Assembly (NCBI GenBank): GCA_936450465.1 | Contig: OW388293.1 | Span: forward strand, 44,350,982 to 44,414,981 | Length of the DNA stretch: 64,000 bases | Origin: Gibbula magus | Taxonomy: Eukaryota > Mollusca > Gastropoda > Trochida > Trochidae | Reading direction: 5' to 3' | Shown here: positions 33,061-44,663 of the stretch, piece by piece | Layout of the letters: every line of letters begins with the position of its first letter | Numbering within the stretch: the first letter of the stretch is position 1 | Made by a program: the position numbers and the translations under genes | The notes under the pieces: generated by a model | What the model was told of the DNA's origin: nothing | Seen by the model: the letters and a program-made list of their open reading frames with translations, nothing else | Database searches by the model: none

Positions 33061-33830
33061 CCCTTATGAGCTACATAGCCAATGGCTCTAGTTTTCAAGG
33101 AAACCATGCTTGAGAGGCCCTTATGTGGGGCCACAGATCACCAATCTACAATTTAGAATATCCATTGGCTAAAGAGTATGTACACAATATTACAGCCTTC
33201 GAAGTCATTCCTTTACAGAGAAGACGAACATAGGTGTTTAGGTCATGGCCTGTGAGGCCCTCATTTTGGGCACAGAGTCGCCAATTCTACAATTTACATG
33301 CCCAATTGGCTAAAGAGTGTGCACACAATACTAGAGCCTTCTAGGTATTTTTGTTCTGGAGATTAGGAAATAGGTTCTTAGGTCATGGTCAACATGTATG
33401 AAGCCCTTATTTGTAACCAAATCTACAATTCACATTCCCCATTGGCTATGCACACACATTTCAGCCTTCTAGGTCCTTTTATCGCCGCTAATGGCTGCAA
33501 TACTGCCGAAGCGGCGTTAAACAATAACTCACCCACTCACTCACTCACTCTAGGTCCTTTTATTCTGGAGCAGGTGAAAAAAGAATTTTACGTCATGGCC
33601 TGTGAGGTTCATATTTTGGGGGCACAGGGTCACCAAATCAAAAATTAAGAATCACCATTGGCTAATGAATCTGTACACAGCATTCCTGCCTTCTAGGTCT
33701 GTTCGTTCTGGAGAAGATTAAAATAGGTTTTTAGGTCATGAGGCCCTTATTTTGGGGCAACTGGATTACCTCATCTATAATTTAGAATCCCCTTTGGCCA
33801 AGGAGTCATGAACTTTTACTACAGAAGCGA
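33061..33830 (-). mobile_element. Decayed 145-bp-core element, minus strand
   Basis: Starts with CTTATGAGCTACATAGCCAATGG and continues with about five diverged reverse units (CTACAATTTAGAATATCCATTGG, GGTCATGGCCTGTGAGGCCC). It is much older than the copy at 23697. A SINE tail sits inside at 33483. Confidence 0.7.
33469..33563 (+). mobile_element. 67-bp SINE 3' end with 14-bp TSD
   Basis: CGCCGCTAATGGCTGCAATA then CTGCCGAAGCGGCGTTAAAC and CTCACTCACT repeats occupy 33483-33549. CTAGGTCCTTTTAT flanks both sides (33469-33482 and 33550-33563). Confidence 0.95.
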
Positions 33831-34881
33831 TTCTAAGAGAATGTGGAGACTTTCATCATTATCGATTAAGCCCACTGTGTATTGAAATGGTGAATGGACT
33901 TTCCATCAACTTTCCAAAAGCGTGGGCAGTTGAGGACAGTGTTACCCACAGCTAGTGTTGGTCCTCACTGCTACCCTTTCTATAAGGGGACAATCAGATG
34001 TAGCAAGGACACTTGATATGAGAGATTTAAAGGTGTTTTCCACATTTCAACAAGAGACAAACTTTCTTTTGTTATGACAAAGAGACCATCATCTATTCTA
34101 GCTGTCGAATCATCAGATCAATCTCAGTCGAATACTGTTTGGAACCAATAATTATTGCTCAAGACTTTCATCATCAGGAAGCTGGCCATGAATCGAAGTG
34201 ACAGCCCTCTGAAAATGTGGAGAGAGTAAGTGACAGCCCTCTGAAAATGTGGAGAGAGTCAGACAAATTGCTCCATCAAAAACTATGGAAGGTCAGATCA
34301 AAGATATAAATAGTTTAAGTATTTTCCAATAAATCACATAGTATTTTAATTATGGAATGATAATTATTATGTCCATAGTAAGTGAATAATAACTGAACAC
34401 ATGAAAACAGATTTTGTGCAAAATCTTAATAATGTCTTATGTTTTCATAACAAAGTTAAACTTAAGCAAATACATAGGATTTACAATATAAGATCGTTTT
34501 CTGTAAAACTAACAACTTATATTCACTTGCAGCCTACGTATAACGAATAGGACGAGCAGGGAGATATGGAGACCAAGCTACAGCTATCCTGTACTACAAC
34601 ATGTCTGATCTTGGCAGTCAATAACTGGCAAAAGAAATAAAAGATGTGTGCAAGAGTTCAGATGTCGAAGACAAATTGTCAATTCCAACTTTGGATTCTC
34701 TGTATATCAGCAAATCCCCTTTTACAAGTATTTTAGTATCTGCAATCCATAATTCAATTCCCTGTCCTCACACAAGTCTGACAGGCTGCTAAGATGTACA
34801 CTCAGGAATTACAATCCTCTCGTACATTAACATAGATCAAACAGGCACTTTAAAAACTGTTCTGCCAGCTCAACAGTGGAG
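33831..34881. other. Anonymous DNA
   Basis: No gene. A 31-bp tandem duplication (GTGACAGCCCTCTGAAAATG, then TGGAGAGAGT) lies at 34199-34261. Confidence 0.5.
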
Positions 34882-35057
34882 CAGTTGTGACATTCCTCGT
34901 AGTACCACCCATGGTTCGCTAGTTGCATCCGATACTCACCGCAATGCATAGCCACGTGGCGTTGCGGGCTTTCTCCCTGCCATAATACTAGCAGCCGTAA
35001 TATAAGTGAAATACTCTTAAAATCAGCGTTAAGCCCAAACTCACCTCAGTTGTGACA
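34882..35057 (+). mobile_element. 5'-truncated SINE with 11-bp TSD
   Basis: The insert is 34893-35046, from GTACCACCCATGG to GCGTTAAGCCCAAACTCACCT, flanked by CAGTTGTGACA at 34882-34892 and 35047-35057. Confidence 0.9.
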
Positions 35058-35583
35058 GCTATTACAACACTTATTAACTCAGTCATGGCTGTAACAGCAG
35101 ATGATCCGCAACTTTGTAACTGTTGGCACATGAAGATAGCGTTTCTCTCAGTTCTCACAGTCATTGTCCTATTTCACCAGTAAGAATCATAATTATGGAG
35201 TTTGATTGCCTGGAATGCGACTGAACCTTTCGGTCGACTTGATTTTGAAAAGTTGCAACCTGCGCGGATTCTCGAAGTGGATACGCACATCGCCATTTGA
35301 GGATGGTGTGTTGTGTTTTTGGGCAGGAAGAATCGCACTGCTCTCGGATCATATTTGTCATACATCGACTTCAATACAACAAAAGCAGGTGTCGAAGAGT
35401 GCGATTGTGATCTTTGATGCGCCTCACCAGGTGCTCCATTGTCATTTCTGCAGTTATGTGCGTGTCAAATACGTGTTTTCACATAACAAGCAATGAATGA
35501 CTCGTGGGCTACCTGTTCACTGAGAGTGGCAAACTGATGGTAAGGGAACCTTCGTATCTCTAATGAGTACTTGGATATATCAT
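35058..35583. other. Unrecognised stretch with short ORFs on both strands
   Basis: Minus-strand frame 35174-35374 (KSMYDKYDPRAVRFFLPKN) and plus-strand frame 35206-35496 overlap. Neither has a domain I know. Confidence 0.3.
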
Positions 35584-35706
35584 TAACTCATCAGGCTTGA
35601 AAGGGTTCACATCCTGAAAACCTATTTTCATCTTCTTCTCCAGTTCGTCTAGAGAGCTGAAAAGTTGTGTGCAGACTCCTTGGCCAATGGGGATTCTAAA
35701 TTGTAG
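35584..35706 (+). mobile_element. Solo unit of the 145-bp family
   Basis: AACTCATCAGGCTTGAAAGG is joined to one unit (CATCTTCTTCTCCAGTTCG, then CTCCTTGGCCAATGGGG, then TCTAAATTGTAGA). Confidence 0.8.
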
Positions 35707-36292
35707 AACTTTGCAGTTAATCTTATTCAGAAGGAATGTGAAATATATTAGAAATACTTGCCATTTAGACAATCTACACGAGATATGTGAACTGAATATG
35801 ACTGGTGATAAAATGATAAGATAAGACTATTAAAAGTAGCTACATGATATCATGACACCACATCTTCTTCTCCAGTACAGAAACATATTTAAGTGTGGGG
35901 GGAAATAACAATTAAAATATATAATTCACTGGCTGTGAGTCCAAGGTCTGCATGTTGTGTAATTGCATTGTGTTGACCTGGGCAGTGACCACTCCCTGGT
36001 AAAGAGATGCAAACAGCAGGTGTCATTGCTAATATGCAGAGGTTTCAGGTTACAGTTACAGTCTGTGTGAGTTTAGTCTTGGACTCAGATGCTCAAGAGA
36101 ATTTATTCATAAAATATCAACATTTTATTAAATATTGAAAAGGAGCCTATGAGAAACAGGATTTTCAGAAATCGATCGGGGTTCCTTTTCATCATGTGAT
36201 AAGTGTTGATATTTCCAATATAGAAATAAGAACTAAAACAATAAAATGCAAAAGTCTATAGTATCTTTAAGCAATTTTGATAATCAATTTTT
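35707..36292. other. Anonymous DNA
   Basis: No feature recognised. Confidence 0.5.
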
Positions 36293-36655
36293 AGCTCATC
36301 TGGCCTGAAAGGCCCGATGGGCTTTATGCATGGTGTCCGTCCGTCCGTCGACTTTTCGCATTTTCATCTTCTTTTCCAAAACCTCTTGGTCTATGGAGCT
36401 GAAATTTTGTGTGCAGACTCCTTGGCTAATGGGGATTTTAAATTTTAGGTTTGTTGACCCTGTGACCTCAATTGGGGTGACAGGGGTCACAACCTTAAAA
36501 ACCAATTTTCATCTTCTTCTCCAGTTCCAAAAGGTCTAGAGAGCTGAAAAGTTGTGTGCAGACTCCTTGGCCAATGAGGATTCTAAATTTCGTGATCCTG
36601 CGACCCCACATATAGGTCACAGACGTCATGACCTGAAAAGCTATTTCATCTAGAG
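36293..36655 (+). mobile_element. 145-bp-core element, two to three units
   Basis: TAGCTCATCTGGCC and TGAAAGGCCCGATGGGC, then GTCCGTCCGTCCGTC, then units (CAGACTCCTTGGCTAATGGG at 36413, CAGACTCCTTGGCCAATGAG at 36558). It is truncated at the 3' end. Confidence 0.8.
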
Positions 36656-36879
36656 ATTGTATGTGCTCTTTAAAGGGAGGTAATTTAAAGGAAACAACAG
36701 TAATGAATTAAATCTTCAAGTGTGACTTTATTTGTAGGGGATGTTATCTCTGGCCTCAAAGATAGATCAGAGGGGTAAGGACCTTAAGTCATCTTCTCCT
36801 TTTTAAAGTGCTTCCTTAAGTTGTTTGTGTTATACCTCTCACCTAGAAGTTGATATTTTGAATTAGTTAATGTATAAAG

Positions 36880-37167
36880 AAACCTGATGAGCTACAACGC
36901 CAATGGCTCTATTTTGAAGTTTTCCAAAAATATATGTTATCATATCTCTCAACTCCATCAACCTTCCTACCATTACTGTTTCCCCTACTCTAACCCAATA
37001 ACCCAGTTCCCCTGGAATTAATTACAGCAACTAACATTCAGTTATGTGCACTTACACCACCTGTCGGCTCTCAGCTGGGGTGAGGGGGGTAAAAACTTGA
37101 ATTTTAGAAAAGTTTCAGACGACGGCCTATGCCATAACCACATATAGCCTTTAAGGCCTGATGAGCT
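36880..37167 (-). mobile_element. Short element of the CTCATCAGG family, minus strand
   Basis: Bounded by CCTGATGAGCTACAACGCC on the left and AAGGCCTGATGAGCTAA on the right (the reverse of the TTAGCTCATCAGGCC end). The interior is unrelated to the 145-bp core. Confidence 0.55.
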
Positions 37168-37279
37168 AAAAAAAATAAATACTCATCAAGCACAAAGAAT
37201 TTTAAAAACTATGAAACAAAGTTTGATCAATCAATATGAACACACAGTATCAATTCTTTCTTATCAGAAAATGTTCACA

Positions 37280-37951
37280 TTACATTCTCTCTCTGTTGAC
37301 GTCACTCGCTTGCACCACTAATAAATAATACAAGCCTTGAATTAGGAGCTGTGCGAATGGCGATTTTGATAGATCATTCCCTTGGACAGAGAACATATAC
37401 GGTCCTCCAATCAGGAGCTGCTCCTCCATTGAATCTGTGGTCAATGTGTGAGCACCCAGTATCGCCAAAAGGTCCTTTAATGTTGTTGCGGAACACTAAA
37501 TTCCTTCATTGATTTGTTGATAGTATTTTGATCGTGCACTTCAGATCAATGAACAGAGATTATGTTGTGCATCGTTTGCGGCAACGATGGCATTTAACGG
37601 TCCGCTGACCGATTGTTACTGTCACTGGGCTGTAGCAGCTTGAACACTTATTGGAGTTGCTTACTTCCACGGCTTCAATAGGTCCATCAACTTGATCACT
37701 GCCATCCTCAAATGCTACCTCGAGATCCTCAATGGCTTTTTTTTTAGTAGACATTGATTATGAGCGTACTGATTCTGGTGAATTCATAGCGCTTTTGTGA
37801 CATCATGGCGCTCCTGCTCCCATAAGCAGCAAGAAATTGTGCCTGTTTCGTCTCCAAGAAGCACTTTTGACATTGTCCTTTTTCCCAAATCGGGTTGTGA
37901 TCTTCTCTTCTTCAATAATTGTTGTTATCACTTTCGCCTTTATTGTACCCT
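37280..37951 (-). pseudogene. RPA-like OB-fold and zinc-ribbon ORF, copy A
   Basis: Minus strand, after an acceptor-like TTTTCAG at 37951: GTIKAKVITTIIEEEKITTRF, a 1-nt shift, then VLLGDETGTISCCLWEQE, which is the L-D-x-TG-x-I-x-x-x-LW strand signature of OB folds. Next come AIEDLEVAFEDGSDQVDGP and KCSSCYSPVTVTIGQRTVKC followed by HRC, a C-x2-C ... C-x2-C zinc ribbon. After a stop and frame change, HTLTTDSMEEQLLIGGPYMF, resembling the distal OB fold. This layout is that of RPA70-like single-strand DNA-binding proteins, which animal Helitrons and Helentrons often carry. It is broken by shifts. Confidence 0.6.
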
Positions 37952-38165
37952 GAAAATATATGAAAACTAATTACAGTATTTGTGAGAAGGATAAATAGTA
38001 TGACGAGGACTACCTGCATATTATGCATTTCACCATGTAATAGTTTCAGAGATAATTTGTTGCCATTGGAGCACCACAGCACCTATAAGTACTAAGTTTA
38101 ACTACATGTTTAAGAGCAATAATTGTATAAAATAATATCTCAAAACTGAAGTTTAAAGTTTGGCT

Positions 38166-40815
38166 CTGTAGATCATTCCCTTGTACAGAGAACATATACG
38201 GTCCTCCAATCAGGAGTGCTCCTTCATTGAATCTGTGGTCAATGTGTGAGCACCCCGTTTCGCCAATAGGTCCTTTAATGTTTTTGCGGAACAATAAATT
38301 CCTTCATTGATTTGTTGATAGTATTTTGATCGTGCTCTTCAGATCAATGAACAGATATTCTGTTGTGCATCGTTTGCGCCAACGATGGCATTTAACGGTC
38401 CGCTGACCGATTGTTACTGTCACTGGGCTGTAGCAGCTTGAACACTTATTATCCCCCGCCAACATAGTTGGGGGTTGGGGGGGGGGGGGGGGGGGGGATA
38501 TTGAAATGGGCTCCGTCCGTCCGTCCGTCCGTTCGTCCGTCCGTCCCGATTTTGTTTCCGGAGCAGAACTCGAAAACTACAAGACATATCTCAACGAAAC
38601 TTGGTGTGTGGAACAATCATCATGTGTAGATGTGCCTTTTGGGGTTTTCAACTTCTTCGAGTTATTTTTTTTTACCGTTTCCATGGAAATGTAACTTAGA
38701 ATTTCGTTTCCGGAACAGAACTCGAAAACTATAGGACATATGTCAACGAAACTTGGTGTGTGGAACAATCATCATGTGTAGATGTGCCTTTTGGGGTTTT
38801 CAACTTCTTCGAGTTAATTTTTTTTACCGTTTCAATGGAAATGTAACTTAGAATTTCGTTTCCGGAGCAGAACTTGAAAACCATAAGACATATCTCAACG
38901 AAACTTGGTGTGTGGAACAATCATCATGTGTAGATGTGCCTTTTGGGGTTTTCAACTTCTTCGAGTTATTTTTTTTGACCATTTCCATGGAAATGTAACT
39001 TAGAATTTAGTTTCCGGAACAGAACTCGACAACTATAGGACATATCTCAACGAAACTTGGTGTGTGGAACAATCATCATGTGTAGATGTGCCTTTTGGGG
39101 TTTTCAACTTCTTCGAGTTATTTTTTTTTGACCGTTTCCATGGAAATGTAACTTAGAATTTCGTTTCCGGAACAGAACTCGAAAACTATAGGACATATCT
39201 CAACGAAACTTGGTGTGTGGAACAATCATCATGTGTAGATGTGCCTTTTGGGGTTTTCAACTTCTTCGAGTTATTTTTTTTTACCGTTTCCATGGAAATG
39301 TAACTTAGAATTTTGTTTCAGGAGCAGAACTCGAAAACCATAAGACATATCTCAACGAAACTTGGTGTGTGGAACAATCATCATGTGTAGATGTGCCTTT
39401 TGATGTTTTCAACTTCTTCGAGTTATTTTTTTTTACCGTTTCCATGGAAATGTAACTTAGAATTTCGTTTCCGGAGCAGAACTCGAAAACCATAAGACAT
39501 ATCTCAACGAAACTTGGTGTGTGGAACAATCATCATGTGTAGATGTGCCTTTTGGGGTTTTCAACTTCTTCGAGTTATTTTTTTTGACCGTTTCCATGGA
39601 AATGTAACTTAGAATTTCGTTTCCGGAACAGAACTCGACAACTATAGGACATATCTCAACGAAACTTGGTGTGTGGAACAATCATCATGTGTAGATGTGC
39701 CTTTTGGGGTTTTCAACTTCTTCGAGTTATTTTTTTTTTACCGTTTCCATGGAAATGTAACTTAGAATTTCGTTTCCGGAGCAGAACTCGAAAACCATAA
39801 GACATATCTCAACGAAACTTGGTGTGTGGAACAATCATCATGTGTAGATGTGCCTTTTGGGGTTTTCAACTTCTTCGAGTTATTTTTTTTGACCGTTTCC
39901 ATGGAAATGTAACTTAGAATTTCGTTTCCGGAACAGAACTCGACAACTATAGGACATATCTCAACGAAACTTGGTGTGTGGAACAATCATCATGTGTAGA
40001 TGTGCCTTTTGGGGTTTTCAACTTCTTCGAGTTATTTTTTTTTGACCGTTTCCATGGAAATGTAACTTAGAATTTCGTTTCCGGAACAGAACTCGAAAAC
40101 TATAGGACATATCTCAACGAAACTTGGTGTGTGGAACAATCATCATGTGTAGATGTGCCTTTTGGGGTTTTCAACTTCTTCGAGTTATTTTTTTTTACCG
40201 TTTCCATGGAAATGTAACTTAGAATTTTGTTTCCGGAGCAGAACTCGAAAACCATAAGACATATCTCAACGAAACTTGGTGTGTGGAACAATCATCATGT
40301 GTAGATGTGCCTGAAAGGCCCGATGGGCTTATGGTATTGCACGGTGTCCAGCCGTCTGTAAACTTTTCGCATTTTGTCTTCTTCTCCAGAACCACTTTGT
40401 CTAAGGAGCTGAAATTTTGTGTGTTGTGTTTAGTTGAAAAAAGGTTCATAGTCACTGTTATTCAACAACTATTCTTCTATAAATTTTCCCAAAGGCGGGG
40501 GATATGGCCGACTCTGTCTGCTTGTTGGATTTGCTTACTTCCACGGCTTCAATAGGTCCATCAACTTGATCACTGCCATCCTCAAATGTTACCTCGATTT
40601 CCTCATTGGTTTTTAGTTGAGTAGACATTGATGATGAAGCGTACTGATTCTCCCTGAACTGATTTTGGTGAATTCATAGCGCTTTTGTGACACCATGGCG
40701 CTTCTGCTCCCATAAGCAACAAGAAATTGTGCCTGTTTCGTCTCCAAGAAGCACTTTCGACATTGTCCTTTTCCCAAATCGGGTTGTGATCTTCTCTTCT
40801 TCAATAATTGTACCC
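38166..40815 (-). pseudogene. RPA-like OB-fold and zinc-ribbon ORF, copy B, split
   Basis: Second copy of the same ORF. The first exon part (40815-40526) has the OB frame without the 1-nt shift of copy A (EEEKITTRFGKRTMSKVLLG, then DETGTISCCLWEQ). The rest (38449-38170) carries the zinc-ribbon end and IDHRFNEGALLIGGPYMF. Between them sits a Helentron-like element at 38450-40525. Comparing both copies gives the longest readable OB-fold frame. Confidence 0.6.
38450..40525 (+). mobile_element. Helentron-like element, 152-bp core repeated 12 times
   Basis: Starts TATCCCCCGCCAACATAG (hairpin with TTGGGGG), a long G run, then TCCGTCCGTCCGTCC and TTTCCGGAGCAGAACTCG. Twelve units of about 152 bp follow (AACTTGGTGTGTGGAACAAT), each with TTTCCATGGAAATG. 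It ends GGCGGGGGATATGG ... CTTGT. The empty site is seen in copy A at 37651/37652 (AACACTTAT, TGGAG), so insertion was between T and T. At 40312 the array is fused to a piece of the CTCATCAGG family (GAAAGGCCCGATGGG). Minus-strand ORFs repeated here are artefacts of the repeat. Confidence 0.8.
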
Positions 40816-41036
40816 TGAAAATATATGAAAACTAATTACAGTATTTGTGAGAAGGATAAATAGTATGACGAGGACTACCTGCATATTATGCATTTCACCA
40901 TGTAATAGTTTCAGCGATAATTTGTTGCCATTGGAGCATTACAGCACTTATAAGTACTAAGTTTAACAACATGTTTAAGAGCAATAATTGTATAAAATAA
41001 TATCTCGAAACTGAAGTTTAAAGTTTGGCTCTGTAG

Positions 41037-41205
41037 CTCAGCAAGTTTTAAAAAAATAGAGCCATTGGTCCGGAAGCTCAACTCGGACTTTTCACATATT
41101 AATCTTTCACAAGGCATAGCCCAGTCAAATTTAAAATTTATTATAAAAAATTGGTTACACATTAATCAACATTCACTATAAACGTTGTAGACTTTTCCAT
41201 TTTAT
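41037..41205. other. Short anonymous spacer
   Basis: Contains ATAGAGCCATTGG, a remnant of the CTCATCAGG family end. Confidence 0.4.
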
Positions 41206-41623
41206 TATCCCCCCGAATCGGAGATTCTGAGGGTATATTGTTTTTCATCTGTCCGTCCGTGTGTTTGTCCACAGAAACTTTAACCTTGGCCATAACTTTG
41301 GATTGCTCAGAGCTAGGTCTTTCATACTTTGCATGTGGATACCTTGTGATGAGACCTTTCAGATGAGGTCATCATATTTGAACCTTGTGACCTTGACCTT
41401 GCCGCAGTTGACATTTTCAGAAAACTTTAGCCTTGACCATAACTTAAGATTGCTCAGAGCTAGGGCTTTCATACTTGGCATGTGCATACCTTGTGATGAG
41501 ATCTTCATATTAGGTCATCATATTTGACCTTGTCCTTGCCACAGTGGACATCTCCTGAAAACATTAACCGTTGCCATAACTTTGGATATCCGGGGGCATT
41601 CGTGTTTAACAAACACATCTTGT
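41206..41623 (+). mobile_element. Helentron-like element, GACCTTGACCTTG core
   Basis: 5' end TATCCCCCCGAATCGG with GATTCTGAGGGTATA, then TGTCCGTCCGTG. About 2.5 units follow (CAGAGCTAGGTCTTTCATAC at 41308, CAGAGCTAGGGCTTTCATAC at 41455). The 3' end is GGGGGCATTC, the hairpin GTGTTTAACAAACAC, then ATCTTGT before T. Confidence 0.7.
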
Positions 41624-41670
41624 TTATTTAGTACTTGTTTGTATACTGGAAATATCAACATCTGTTTCGG

Positions 41671-41986
41671 GGGCGGGATAGCGCAGTGGTTAGCGCGTTC
41701 GGCTTCGGATCAAGAGGTCCGGGGTTCGAATCCCGCCAGGGGCTCGGCAACTTTGTCTGCAGTAGAGAACTGTTCTACACGCAGTAAGGTTTGGGTGCAA
41801 TGCTACACTGAATTTCAGCGTAGTACCACCCATGGTTCGCTAGTTCCAGCCGCTGCTCGCAGGTTTCACCGCAGTGCATAGCCACATGGCGTTGCGGGCT
41901 TTCTCCCTGCCATAATACTAGCAGCCGCGATATAAGTGAAATACTCTTGAAAGCGGCGTTAAACCCCAACTCACTCACTCACTCAC
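41671..41986 (+). mobile_element. SINE, full length (tRNA-headed)
   Basis: The head GGGCGGGATAGCGCAGTGG carries an A box and GGTTCGAATCC at 41723-41733 is the B box, giving an internal Pol III promoter. The head fold resembles a tRNA but lacks a separate gene context. The body runs to GCGGCGTTAAACCCCAAC and ACTCACTCACTC. An imperfect target duplication CAACATCTGTTTC / CAACATATTTTTC is at 41657-41669 and 41987-41999. Confidence 0.9.
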
Positions 41987-42078
41987 CAACATATTTTTCA
42001 TTTGGTAAACGAAAGTTTAACATTATCCATACTAAGCTGAGATATTCAAATAGCAGTTGAAACGATGATTTATATAAA

Positions 42079-43056
42079 ACAAGTGTAGAAGCAAGCAAAG
42101 CTCACATACCCCCGCTTCCCGCTTAAGTTTCAAATAAGCAAATTATAAATCTGTGGCTATTGATTAACATATCAATACAGTTTGATGTTTCTACATAACA
42201 TTGGAAGATGTAAGCTATATAATTAAGGTCCAGTTGTCAAAAGGCACATCTAGGGATCATGGTTGACATGTGTTTCAAGTTTGGTGGTGCTTTCAAATGT
42301 AGTACAGGAGATAAGCTTAGGACAAACTGACTTCTACATAGTCACTGTTGAAGTCATGTTTCCATAGCAACCATCAAAAATAGCATTTGCATATTGGTTT
42401 TACCCTCAAAAGACACATCTAGGGATCATGGTTAACCTCTGTATCAAGTTAAGTGAAGCTGACATGCATAGTATGGGAGATATGGTCCGGACAGCAAGAC
42501 ATCTCTATAGAGTCCCTGTTTATGTCACGTTTTCATGGAAACCGCAAAAAATAAAACTCAGATATAGCTCTAACCCTCAAAAGGCACAACTAGGGATCAT
42601 GTTTGACATGTGTATCAAGTTTGATGAAGCTAGCGTGCACAGTTTTGGAGATCTGCTCCGCACAAAATGACTTCCTCAAAGAGTCACTTTTTTAGTACTT
42701 TTTAGTCACGTTTCCATGGAAACCGCAAAAATTAAAATTCAGAAATAGTTCTTACCCTCAAAAGGCACAACTAGGGATCATGGTTGACATGTGAATGAAG
42801 TTTGATAAACCTAGCATGCATAGTTTTGGAGATCTGCTCCGCACAAAATGACTTCCTCAAAGTCATTTTTTAGTCACGTTTCCATGGAAACCGAAAAAAA
42901 AAGGAAATTCAGAAATAGTTCTAACCCTCAAAAGGCACAACTAGGGATCATGGTTGACATGTTTTTGGTGATGCCAGCATGTATAGTTTGGGGGATCTGC
43001 TCCGCACAAAGTTTTGGGACGGACAGACGGACGGAAAGAATGAACGCTATATATAT
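42079..43056 (-). mobile_element. Helentron-like element (GGGATCATGGTTGACATG core), minus strand
   Basis: Reverse of the element at 49713-50722. The minus-strand 3' end is GCGGGGGTATGTGAGC, TTTGCTTGC hairpin, CTTGT at 42079-42083. The 5' end is near 43056 with CCGTCCGTCTGTCC and GCGTTCATTC. Units contain AACTAGGGATCATGGTTGAC and TTTCCATGGAAACC. Confidence 0.75.
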
Positions 43057-43336
43057 TTCTGATGAAGATTTGCAAGAGTTGCTCATAGCTATCATGGAAA
43101 TCAATAACATCACTGTAGCGCTGTTCATTTTTAGCAACTACCTGCAGAGGAATCAGTTTTGACATTTTCTTCTGAGGTTCAACTAAAAATGTGACTTGAA
43201 CATTTCAATATGCTGTAGTAAGACACGCATGATCAGGATTGCATAGTCTTTCCGAAGTCCAATCTCTCTCATTTGTTATGAAGTCTGCCCAACTAAGTAA
43301 GTTCTACCGAAGAACAGCTGGAGACCGATGACCAAA

Positions 43337-44663
43337 ACTAGAAATATGTGCATGTGATGCACTGTGATGTCCCCCGCTCCAACTTTCAATCCAACCTAGT
43401 CATATTACCCTTATTTTTCAGGGCGGGATAGCGCAGTGGTTAGCGCGTTCGGCTTCGGATCAAGAGGTCCGGGGTTCGAATCCCGCCAGGGGCACGGCAA
43501 CTTTGTCTGCAGTAGAGAACTGTTCTACACGCAGTCAGGTTTGGGTGCAATGCTACACTGAATTTCAGTGCAGTACCACCCATGGTTCGCTAGTTCCAGC
43601 CGATGCTCGCAGGTTTCACCGCAATGCATAACCACATGGCGTTGCGGGCTTTCTCCCTGCCATAATACTAGCAGCCGCGATATAAGTGAAATACTCTTGA
43701 AAGCGGCGTTAAACCCCAACTCACCTCACCTCACCTTATTTTTCACTTATGCTAAGTACTAAGTTCAATACTGCATTAATAACGAGAAATAAAAAATTCA
43801 GAATAGCCAAAGTAGCAAAAGGCACCACTCTATAAGTAGGTCTAACCACATACCAAGTTTCGTAAAGAAATACTAAATAGATTTTGAAATAGAGGCCGGA
43901 AAAGGTCCCTTCCCCCAATTTGCACTAAATTCAAATTGTTTCCATGGAAACCAGAAAAAAAAATTCAGAATAACCAAAATAGCAAAAGGCACCACTCCAC
44001 CACTAGGTCTAACCACATACCAAGTTTCGTAAAGAAATACTAAATAGATTTTGAAATAGAGGCCGGAAAAGGTCCCTACCCCCAATTTGCACTAAGTTCA
44101 AATTGTTTCCATGGAAACCAGAAAAAATTAAAAATTCAGAATAACCAAAATAGCAAAAGGCACCACTCCACCACTAGGTCAAACCACATACCAAGTTTCG
44201 TAAAGAAGTACTAAATAGATTTTGAAATAGAGGCTGGAAAAGGTCCCTTCCCCCAATTTGCACTAAGTTCAAATTGTTTTCATGGAAACCAGAATTTTTT
44301 TTTAAAAATTCAGAATAACCAAAATAGCAAAAGGCACCACTAGGTCTAACCACATACCAAGTTTCGTAAAGAAATACTAAATAGATTTTGAAATAGAGGC
44401 CGGAAAAGGTCCCTACCCCCAATTTGCACTAAGTTCAAATTGTTTCCATGGAAACCAGAAAAAATAAAAAATTCAGAATAACCAAAATAGCAAAAGGCAC
44501 CACTCCACCACTAGGTCTAACCACATACCAAGTTTTGTGAAAAAATATTGAATGGTTTTTTAGATATAGCCCGGAAAAGAAAGCATTTCGGAATAACGGA
44601 ATGACGGAATAACGGACGGAGGCGAAAACATTATGTCTCCCGAAAAATATTTCGGGGGACATA
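43337..44663 (-). mobile_element. Helentron-like element (CACCACTCCACCACTAGG core), minus strand
   Basis: On the minus strand it starts TATGTCCCCCGAAATA with hairpin to TTTCGGGAGACAT and has CCGTCCGTTATTCC. About five units follow (GCACCACTCCACC, CATACCAAGTTTCGTAAAG, TTTCCATGGAAACC). The 3' end is GGGGGACATCACA, hairpin GTGCATCACATGCAC, TTTCTAGT. A SINE sits at 43421-43735. Confidence 0.7.
43411..43745 (+). mobile_element. SINE, full length, exact 10-bp TSD
   Basis: The SINE is 43421-43735 and is flanked by TTATTTTTCA (43411-43420 and 43736-43745). The head is identical in layout to that at 41671, with B box 43473-43483 and tail AACTCACCTCACCTCACC. It lies within the 3' part of a Helentron-like element. 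Confidence 0.95.

Larger units (their letters stand above)
37372..41036. repeat. Tandem duplication of a 794-bp unit (second copy interrupted)
   Basis: Unit A is 37372-38165; unit B is 38166-41036 and contains a 2076-bp insertion. Both begin AGATCATTCCCTTG and end TTTAAAGTTTGGCTCTGTAG. The flanking intron-like part (AATATATGAAAACTAATTAC) is present in both. Confidence 0.85.

Noticed and set aside
35174..35496. Overlapping ORFs of 66-96 residues on both strands
   Set aside because: No domain, no splice context, and neither frame is preferred.
38577..40455. Repeated minus-strand ORFs of 63-78 residues (MFHTPSFVEIC...)
   Set aside because: They follow the 152-bp repeat period and simply read across tandem units; no conserved protein signature.
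41671..41745. tRNA gene (cloverleaf-like head with A and B boxes), also at 43421, 660-735 reversed and 15531 reversed
   Set aside because: Each is joined to the same 240-bp body and tail with target duplications, so these are SINE heads.
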